A stretch of DNA of 5,155 nt from Planctomycetaceae bacterium (GTDB taxonomy: Bacteria; Planctomycetota; Phycisphaerae; Phycisphaerales; SM1A02): the NCBI GenBank assembly GCA_947459855.1, contig CANHFL010000113.1:1-5155 (forward strand), in the 5' to 3' direction. How positions within the stretch are numbered: position 1 is the stretch's first letter; each line of letters begins with the position of its first letter. Under the pieces are notes generated by a model. It was given only the letters and a program-made list of their open reading frames with translations, was not told where the DNA came from and made no database searches. Below, one piece after another: positions 1 to 4,230 of the stretch. The position numbers and the translations under genes were made by a program.

Positions 1-25
1 GCCGTGGCTGCAGTCCCGATGCGCG

Positions 26-460
26 TCAGCGCTTCGAGAACTGGTAGCGACGACGGGCGCCGGCCTGGCCGTACTTCTTGCGCTCGACCTTGCGGGCGTC
101 ACGGGTCAGGAACCCGTTCTCGCGCAGGATCGGCTCGAGGCCGCCGTCATAGCTCATGAGCGCACGGGCAAGGCCCATGATCATCGCGCCGGCCTGGCCG
201 GTGAAGCCGCCGCCGCACAGGCCCGCGGTCACGTCGACCTTGCCCTTCATGCCGGTCTTCTCGAGCACCGCCAGGACGGCCTTGCGGTCGCGGTCCTCGG
301 TCAGGTAGTCGTCGAGCGGCTTCTCGTTCATCTTGATGTCGCCGTTGCCCGCGCGGACGCGCACGCGCGCGATCGCGGTCTTGCGGCGGCCGGTGCCCCA
401 GAACCAGCCCTTGCTGTCGGGGCCCTTGATTGCCTTCACGGTGGTCGTCTCGGTGGTCAT
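26..460 (-). CDS. rpsI: 30S ribosomal protein S9
   Basis: This gene encodes small-subunit ribosomal protein S9, which sits in the head of the 30S subunit and reaches the P-site tRNA with its basic C-terminal tail. The 144-residue product shows the family landmarks in order: GTGRRKTAIARV at residues 22-33, the glycine-rich GGGFTGQAGA at 83-92, and the tail LTRDARKVERKKYG followed by ARRRYQFSKR, ending in the canonical SKR. It is about 14 residues longer than the E. coli protein, and the extra length lies before the GTGRRK motif. The ATG start is supported by an AAAGGA ribosome binding site 7 bases upstream. It follows rplM by only 24 bases on the same strand, so the two are almost certainly co-transcribed. 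No intrinsic terminator is visible in the 25 bases left after its stop. Identification is near certain from the motifs. Confidence 0.98.
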   Translation of the reverse strand: MTTETTTVKAIKGPDSKGWFWGTGRRKTAIARVRVRAGNGDIKMNEKPLDDYLTEDRDRKAVLAVLEKTGMKGKVDVTAGLCGGGFTGQAGAMIMGLARALMSYDGGLEPILRENGFLTRDARKVERKKYGQAGARRRYQFSKR

Positions 461-467
461 CGTTCAG

Positions 468-473
468 TCCTTT
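468..473 (-). promoter_or_regulatory. Ribosome binding site of rpsI
   Basis: On the minus strand this reads AAAGGA, 7 bases before the rpsI ATG. It fixes the start despite the N-terminal extension relative to E. coli S9. It lies within a 9-base block, GCAAAGGAC, that is repeated exactly in front of rplM. Confidence 0.8.
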
Positions 474-484
474 GCTTCAGGCGC

Positions 485-940
485 TCAGCGGCGGGCCTGG
501 GGGAAGTCGAGCGCCTTGGGCTGCTGCGCGGCCATGCCGTGCTCGGTGCCCTTGATGACGCGCAGGTTGCGGCGGATGCGACGGCCGAGGCGGCCGCGGG
601 GCAGCATGCGGGTGATCGCCTCTTCGACGACCATCTCCGGCTTGCTGGCCATGAGCGTCTCGTACGTGCGGACCTTCAGGCCGCCCGGGTAGCCGCTCCA
701 GCGCTTGATGCTCTTGGCGACGAGCTTGTTGCCCGTCAGCTTGATCTTGTCGGCATTGAGCACCACGACCGCATCGCCCATGACGTTGGGCGTGTAGTCC
801 GGGCGGTGCTTGCCCATGAGGACGGAGGCAACCTCGGTGGCGAGGCGGCCGAGGATCATCCCGTCGGCATCGACGACGTGCCACGAGGGCTGGTGTTCGG
901 CGGCCTTGAGATGGGTGGTCTGGCGACGCAGGAGGGGCAT
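485..940 (-). CDS. rplM: 50S ribosomal protein L13
   Basis: This gene encodes large-subunit ribosomal protein L13, an early-assembling 23S rRNA-binding protein. The 151-residue product carries the family motifs in order: LGRLAT at residues 30-35, GKHRPDYTP at 43-51, VLNADKIKLTGNK at 60-72, MLPRGRLGRR at 112-121, and EHGMAAQQP at 133-141. Its length is slightly above the 142 residues of E. coli L13, with a few extra residues at both ends. The ATG is preceded by AAAGGA with a 10-base gap. It is the first gene of an rplM-rpsI operon, the usual order in bacteria, with a strong candidate promoter about 50 bases upstream and a hairpin in the leader. The leader structure raises the possibility of autoregulation, as known for the L13 leader in Firmicutes, but the sequence alone does not show that here. 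Confidence 0.98.
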   Translation of the reverse strand: MPLLRRQTTHLKAAEHQPSWHVVDADGMILGRLATEVASVLMGKHRPDYTPNVMGDAVVVLNADKIKLTGNKLVAKSIKRWSGYPGGLKVRTYETLMASKPEMVVEEAITRMLPRGRLGRRIRRNLRVIKGTEHGMAAQQPKALDFPQARR

Positions 941-950
941 GTTTCTGAGG

Positions 951-956
951 TCCTTT
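951..956 (-). promoter_or_regulatory. Ribosome binding site of rplM
   Basis: The minus strand reads AAAGGA, 10 bases before the rplM ATG. The spacing is a little long but workable. The same GCAAAGGAC block precedes rpsI. The site starts 2 bases from the leader hairpin at 958-978, so folding could affect its access. Confidence 0.65.
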
Positions 957-957
957 G

Positions 958-978
958 CCGTCCGGGGAATCCGGGCGG
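958..978 (-). promoter_or_regulatory. Hairpin in the rplM 5' leader
   Basis: An inverted repeat with 8-base arms (958-965 and 971-978) and a 5-base loop. Seven of the eight pairs match, with one C/A mismatch. It lies between the predicted transcription start and the rplM ribosome binding site, where a ribosomal protein operon often keeps an autoregulatory structure. The structure is seen in the sequence; the regulatory role is inferred. Confidence 0.35.
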
Positions 979-988
979 AGAATCGCGA

Positions 989-1016
989 AAGATAGGGGAT
1001 TTCGCGTTCCTGTCAA
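989..1016 (-). promoter_or_regulatory. Promoter of the rplM-rpsI operon
   Basis: On the minus strand a perfect -35 hexamer TTGACA (1016-1011) is followed, after 16 bases, by TATCTT (994-989), which matches the -10 consensus at four of six positions. Transcription would start near position 982, giving a leader of about 40 bases before rplM. This is the clearest sigma-70-type promoter in the window and it suits a highly expressed ribosomal operon. It sits inside the 102-base divergent gap shared with the protease gene. Confidence 0.7.
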
Positions 1017-1042
1017 GGGGTGGGGTAACCTCTGCGGCACCC

Positions 1043-2581
1043 ATGGCACGCACTTCCGCCCGCAACGCCGTCGTCTGGATCATCATCCTTGCACTTGCCG
1101 CCGTCTCGATCTGGGAGCTGGAGGCCGCGAACGGCGTGGCTGGTTCCGAGAAACTCGCGGCCCGCGCGCACGTGAGCGCGCAGCAGGCGATCCTGGGCCG
1201 ACTGGTGAACGCGATGAAGGGTGCCGAGGTCGCGGGGGCGGCGGACGGATCCCAGTTATCGCCCAAGGACCCGGCGGCGACGGATGGGGCGTCCGCGAAG
1301 GCGAGCGAGGCGAAGGAAGGTGCTGACCCGGGCCTCGGCTCGATGCTCGATCCGTTCGGCCAGCTGCCGCAGCAGGTCGAGGCGTCCGCGCAGCGCACGG
1401 ACCCGGGATCCGAGCTCGGAGCGGCCGCGATGCTCGCGCGGCTGGGCGAGCAGGACCGCGCCGAGGCGTTGCTCGACCGGCTGGACCGCGAGATCACGGA
1501 GGGCAAGGTCACCGCGGACGAACGCTTCCGCGCCGTGTTCGACGCGGTGGGTTTCGCGGTCGGCGCGACGCGTGCGCCGGGCGCGGGCATGCTTTCCGAC
1601 GCGCAGGCGACGCTGATCACCGACGCACTGGGCGAACCGGGCCGGACGCTGGTCGCGCAGGCGCGGGGCGATGCGGCAGGGCTGGAACGCCTGTCCGCCG
1701 GGGCGGTCGGTGCCGTGTTGCTGCTGACGCTCGTCGGCGTCGGTGCGGTGGGGCTCGTGTTCGTCGGCCTCGTCGTGCTGGTGCTCTTCGTCGTGCTGGC
1801 GGCGCTCGGCAAGACGCATGGCGTCGGCCGGTCCAGCGGCCACCTTGCGCCGGTCTACGGCGAGGTCTTCGCGGTGTGGATGGGCTGCTTCATCCTGCTG
1901 CAGCGCGGGCCGGGCGTGGTGCTGGACTTCATGCAGTCGCGCGGGATGCCCGAGCCCGGCAGCGTGGCGCGCCTGACGATGGCGATCGTGGCCAGCGTCG
2001 CCGCGGCCTGGATCGCCTGCTGGTGGGGCACGCGGCGCGGGCTGACGTGGCGCACGCTGCGCGCGGGCGTCGGGCTGGCGCGGTTCCATGCGACCGACGT
2101 ACTGTGGGGCGCGGCGTGCTGGTCGATGGGCGTGCTGTTCCTGGCGGCGGGGCTGGGCATCGCGTTCCTGATCAGCCGGGCACTGGGACAGGACGGCATC
2201 CAGGCGTCGCACCCGATCCAGCAGATCCTGGAGTCGTCGACGGCCATGACCGTGCTGCTGACCTACGTGGTGGCCAGCGTCTGCGCGCCGATCTTCGAGG
2301 AGGTCTTCTTCCGCGGCGCGCTGTACCGCAACGTGCGCGACGCGTTCGGGCCCGGCGCGGCGATCGTGGGCGTGGCGGTGGCGTCGCTCTCGACCAGCGT
2401 GCTCTTCGCGGCCATCCACCCGCAGGGCTTCATCTTCATCCCGGTGCTGGGTGGCCTCGCGCTGGCGTTCTGCATCATGCGCGAATGGCGCGGCAGCATC
2501 AACGCGGGCATCGTGGCGCACGCGATCAACAACTTCGTGGTGGTGACGCTGAACCTGGTGCTGCTGAGCGTGATCGGGTGA
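1043..2581 (+). CDS. CPBP (Abi/CAAX-type) intramembrane metalloprotease with long N-terminal extension
   Basis: This encodes a 512-residue membrane protein of the CPBP family, which includes CAAX prenyl proteases and bacteriocin-immunity proteins. All three catalytic motifs are present: EEVFFR at residues 419-424 (E419, E420, R424), F455-AAI-H459, and H493-AIN-N497. An active enzyme is therefore likely, but its substrate cannot be read from sequence. A first membrane segment lies at about 9-24, then a soluble Ala/Asp/Glu-rich region at 26-218, then a long hydrophobic stretch at 219-255 and further segments near 275-290, 309-328, 353-378, 401-416, 439-458, 463-479 and 496-511. The soluble region is unusual for this family. 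The frame stays open 504 bases upstream, but that part lies antisense to rplM; the first ATG beyond rplM, followed at once by a membrane segment, was chosen. No clear Shine-Dalgarno site precedes it; a weak TAACCT (1026-1031) lies 11 bases before the start. Confidence 0.9.
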   Translation: MARTSARNAVVWIIILALAAVSIWELEAANGVAGSEKLAARAHVSAQQAILGRLVNAMKGAEVAGAADGSQLSPKDPAATDGASAKASEAKEGADPGLGSMLDPFGQLPQQVEASAQRTDPGSELGAAAMLARLGEQDRAEALLDRLDREITEGKVTADERFRAVFDAVGFAVGATRAPGAGMLSDAQATLITDALGEPGRTLVAQARGDAAGLERLSAGAVGAVLLLTLVGVGAVGLVFVGLVVLVLFVVLAALGKTHGVGRSSGHLAPVYGEVFAVWMGCFILLQRGPGVVLDFMQSRGMPEPGSVARLTMAIVASVAAAWIACWWGTRRGLTWRTLRAGVGLARFHATDVLWGAACWSMGVLFLAAGLGIAFLISRALGQDGIQASHPIQQILESSTAMTVLLTYVVASVCAPIFEEVFFRGALYRNVRDAFGPGAAIVGVAVASLSTSVLFAAIHPQGFIFIPVLGGLALAFCIMREWRGSINAGIVAHAINNFVVVTLNLVLLSVIG

Positions 2582-2618
2582 GCGGGCCGGCGGCTGACCT
2601 GGACCGACGCAGCCCGGC
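2582..2618. other. Convergent gap without a recognisable terminator
   Basis: These 37 bases separate the stops of the protease and HNH genes, which face each other. The sequence is GC-rich, with only a weak 5-base stem (GGCTG with CAGCC) and no T-run on either strand. Termination here would have to be Rho-dependent or lie inside the opposing genes. Confidence 0.5.
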
Positions 2619-3248
2619 TCAGTCCTGCAGCTCGACCGTCCAGTAGGCCTCGTCCAGGAACGCCTTCCAGCTCTGGTACTTGGGGCTGCCCAGGCGGAGC
2701 GTGATCGCCGGGTTGCGGCGGGGCTTGATCGGTTCGCGGATCAGCTTCATGCGCGCCTGGGCCGGCGTGCGGCCGCCCTTGCGCGCGTTGCAGCGGACGC
2801 AGGCGCAGACCAGGTTGGTCCACGCGTTGCCGCCGCCCTGCACGCGGGGGACGACGTGGTCCAGCGTGAGTTCCTTGGTGCTGAAGTGCCTGCCGCAGTA
2901 CTGGCAGCGGTTGGCGTCGCGCGCGTAGATGTTGCGGCGGTTCAGCTTGACCGGCTCGCGCGGCAGGCGCTCGTAGCCCAGCAGGCGGATGATCTTGGGG
3001 ACGGCCAGCACCAGGTTGGGCGTGGTCACCCAGTCGTGCTCGGCGAGCTCGAACTCGCGCTGGAACTCGGACGCCTCGGCCCAGGTGGTCAGGTTGTACG
3101 AGACGTAGCTGCCGGATTCGGGGCTGATGACCTCTGCCGCTCCCTTCGCAAGGAGGGTGAAGGCCCGCCGCGCGTCCACGACGCGGACAGCGCTGTACAG
3201 CTTGTTGAGCACCAGGACGCGAGCATCAAGTGCGCTCGCAGCGGTCAT
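2619..3248 (-). CDS. HNH endonuclease-like protein
   Basis: The 209-residue product belongs to the HNH nuclease superfamily (McrA-like, COG1403 type). The C-terminal half holds the ββα-metal fold: zinc cysteines C115 and C118 (CQYC), the catalytic D130-H131 in LDHVVPR, N145, and the second cysteine pair C150 and C153 followed by N154 (CVRCN). The N-terminal part (VLVLNKLYSAVRVVDARRAFTLL, residues 11-33, shown here in summary) is the typical front end of a widespread stand-alone HNH family whose cellular role is not established. All active-site residues are intact, so DNA cleavage is plausible. The ATG is firmly set: AGGAGG lies 5 bases upstream, and the frame closes further upstream without another ATG. 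No methylase, intron or toxin partner is nearby, so a restriction or homing role is not supported. Confidence 0.92.
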   Translation of the reverse strand: MTAASALDARVLVLNKLYSAVRVVDARRAFTLLAKGAAEVISPESGSYVSYNLTTWAEASEFQREFELAEHDWVTTPNLVLAVPKIIRLLGYERLPREPVKLNRRNIYARDANRCQYCGRHFSTKELTLDHVVPRVQGGGNAWTNLVCACVRCNARKGGRTPAQARMKLIREPIKPRRNPAITLRLGSPKYQSWKAFLDEAYWTVELQD

Positions 3249-3265
3249 CCGTGCCTCCTGACCAT
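3245..3265 (-). CDS. Possible six-residue leader peptide upstream of the HNH gene
   Basis: On the minus strand an ATG at 3265-3263 opens a six-codon frame, MVRRHG, that ends in TGA at 3247-3245. The stop overlaps the HNH start as ATGA, the classic arrangement for translational coupling. The frame has its own GGAGG site (3275-3271) 5 bases before its ATG, the same spacing the HNH gene has. Its two consecutive arginine codons are AGG AGG, and they are at the same time the HNH ribosome binding site. Whether it is translated is not known; such a short frame can occur by chance. Confidence 0.35.
   Translation of the reverse strand: MVRRHG
3254..3259 (-). promoter_or_regulatory. Ribosome binding site of the HNH gene
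   Basis: The minus strand reads a full AGGAGG with 5 bases to the ATG at 3248. It is the strongest Shine-Dalgarno match in the window and settles the HNH start. Confidence 0.85.
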
Positions 3266-3279
3266 CGGATCCTCCGATG
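3263..3279 (-). promoter_or_regulatory. Perfect hairpin in the HNH leader
   Basis: A perfect inverted repeat with 7-base arms (3263-3269 and 3273-3279, CATCGGA and TCCGATG) and a 3-base loop. In the transcript the mini-ORF ATG lies in the 3' arm, and its GGAGG site spans the loop and the end of the 5' arm, so the fold would hide both. The HNH ribosome binding site begins 3 bases beyond the stem. It could instead be a protein-binding palindrome. The structure is seen; the function is inferred. Confidence 0.5.
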
Positions 3280-3288
3280 TGTCAGGCA

Positions 3289-3316
3289 ATGGTACCCGCG
3301 TGGGGGGCGGAGTCCA
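3289..3316 (-). promoter_or_regulatory. Candidate promoter of the HNH gene
   Basis: On the minus strand TGGACT (3316-3311) and TACCAT (3294-3289) are separated by 16 bases, each matching the consensus at four of six positions. Transcription would begin near 3282, placing the hairpin at 3263-3279 at the very 5' end of a leader of about 34 bases. The match is modest, and read-through from the gene upstream is also possible. Confidence 0.4.
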
Positions 3317-3365
3317 GCAATTTGCGGGTTGCCGGACGTTGGGGAAGCGTTCAGGCGGCCGGCGT

Positions 3366-3383
3366 CCGCGGTGCGCGCCGCGG
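3366..3383 (-). terminator. Possible GC-rich hairpin after the isomerase-like gene
   Basis: Two copies of the self-complementary CCGCGG (3366-3371 and 3378-3383) with a 6-base gap can form a 6-pair all-GC stem. It lies 4 bases beyond the stop of the gene ending at 3388. No T-run follows, so it is at best a partial terminator; in DNA this rich in G and C it may also be chance. Confidence 0.25.
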
Positions 3384-3387
3384 GTGG

Positions 3388-4146
3388 TCACGCGGTCGAG
3401 GCGCGGCCCAGCCACTGCAGGCTGCGGTCGAGCGCGGAGCCGGGGACCAGGATCGGCGTGTCGGCGGGCACGTGCGCGTCCAGGAGCGTGCGCACGGCAT
3501 CGCGGGGCAGGATGCCCTCGCCCGCGGGGCACGGGACCAGCGTGTCGGGGTCGTCGGCGGCCGGGCGGACGTCGCGCAGGATGACGCAGTCGGCACGGGG
3601 GCCGAACGCGGCGAAGAGCGACTGCATGTGGTCCTCGACGTCGTGCGCCATCGAGGGCTCGAGCAGCGCGCCGGGGTCGAACGCCAGGCCGAACGCTCGC
3701 GGGCCCGCGGGGGAGCGGCGGACCACGTTGGGGTCCTGGCCGGGGATCACGCGGTCGCACCACCACGTGAGCGCGCTGCGCGCATCGCTCAGGACGTGGC
3801 GCGCGTGGGGCACCATCACCAGGCGCTTGCCGTGGTGCGCAAGCTGCGGCGCCAGCGCATCGCAGAGCGCGGCGAGCGCGCCGGGTCCCCGCATCCAGTT
3901 GGCGGGCGTGCCTTCGAAGAGCGTGCCGCCCAGCGTGCCGGACCAGGACAGGATCCACTCGCCGGGGAGCTCGGCGTCGACGGCCCAGTCCTCGGCCAGC
4001 GGGTTGCCGCCGACGAACGCGCCCAGCGGTCGGCCGGGAGCGCCGAGCGGCGCGGCCAGCCACTCGCACGCAGGCGGCGCGGCGGCGCCGAGCAGCGCGG
4101 CCATTGCGCGGGCGTCGTGCATGGCGACGATGGGGTGTGCGGGCAT
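3388..4146 (-). CDS. Uncharacterised protein, weakly like sugar phosphate isomerase/epimerase TIM barrels
   Basis: The 252-residue product has no signal peptide or membrane segment and is probably cytoplasmic. I do not recognise it firmly. Its second half follows the order of the AP-endonuclease-2/sugar-phosphate-isomerase barrel: a strand at 108-113 (RLVMVP), GLAFDPGAL at 153-161 where the family has a DP-H strand end, CVILRDV at 187-193 where it has the HLKD strand, then PAGEGILPRDAV at 207-218 like the family's GEG turn, and a last strand PILV at 231-234. The family's metal ligands are not clear, and the usual final glutamate is replaced by VPG, so the protein may be non-catalytic. It is also shorter than the usual 270-300 residues. 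The start is the first ATG; there is no Shine-Dalgarno site, but a TACGAT lies 7 bases before it. The ATG at residue 9 is an alternative. Existence as a gene is well supported; function is weak. Confidence 0.75.
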   Translation of the reverse strand: MPAHPIVAMHDARAMAALLGAAAPPACEWLAAPLGAPGRPLGAFVGGNPLAEDWAVDAELPGEWILSWSGTLGGTLFEGTPANWMRGPGALAALCDALAPQLAHHGKRLVMVPHARHVLSDARSALTWWCDRVIPGQDPNVVRRSPAGPRAFGLAFDPGALLEPSMAHDVEDHMQSLFAAFGPRADCVILRDVRPAADDPDTLVPCPAGEGILPRDAVRTLLDAHVPADTPILVPGSALDRSLQWLGRASTA

Positions 4147-4153
4147 CGGTGGG

Positions 4154-4159
4154 ATCGTA
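4154..4159 (-). promoter_or_regulatory. -10-like hexamer for a leaderless isomerase-like transcript
   Basis: The minus strand reads TACGAT (four of six consensus positions), exactly 7 bases before the ATG at 4146. Transcription would start at or next to the ATG, which fits the missing Shine-Dalgarno site. No convincing -35 element is seen at 16-18 bases. Confidence 0.4.
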
Positions 4160-4217
4160 CGGGCCGCGGCGGACGGAACGGACGGGGCGTTGCGCGCGGT
4201 GGGCGCGCGGCGATCGC

Positions 4218-4223
4218 TAGCAT
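4218..4223 (+). promoter_or_regulatory. -10-like hexamer for a leaderless DUF1080 transcript
   Basis: TAGCAT (four of six consensus positions) ends 7 bases before the ATG at 4231, mirroring the hexamer on the other strand. No Shine-Dalgarno site is present. A TTGCGC at 4190-4195 is 22 bases away, too far for a normal -35. Confidence 0.4.
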
Positions 4224-4230
4224 CCGCGCC

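Noticed and set aside
1003..1031. A normal two-part promoter for the protease gene using TAACCT as -10.
   Set aside because: No acceptable -35 hexamer lies at 16-18 bases, and the -10 match is only three of six; left as a note in the gene entry.
539..1042. A 168-codon in-frame extension of the protease reading frame upstream of 1043.
   Set aside because: It lies entirely antisense to rplM and its promoter, contains rplM's mirror-image codon pattern, and the first ATG outside rplM is followed directly by a membrane segment.
477..1049. A 190-residue minus-strand frame overlapping rplM.
   Set aside because: It is a frame-shifted shadow of rplM with low-complexity Pro/Arg/His content and no family motifs.
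2619..3248. Reading the HNH gene as part of a restriction, homing or anti-phage system.
   Set aside because: No methylase, specificity, intron or known defence gene is adjacent; the neighbours are metabolic or membrane proteins.
3245..4069. A 274-residue minus-strand frame whose last codons form the MVRRHG leader.
   Set aside because: The body is an Arg/Pro/Ala-rich shift of the isomerase-like gene. Only the terminal six codons, with their own ribosome binding site, were kept as a possible leader.
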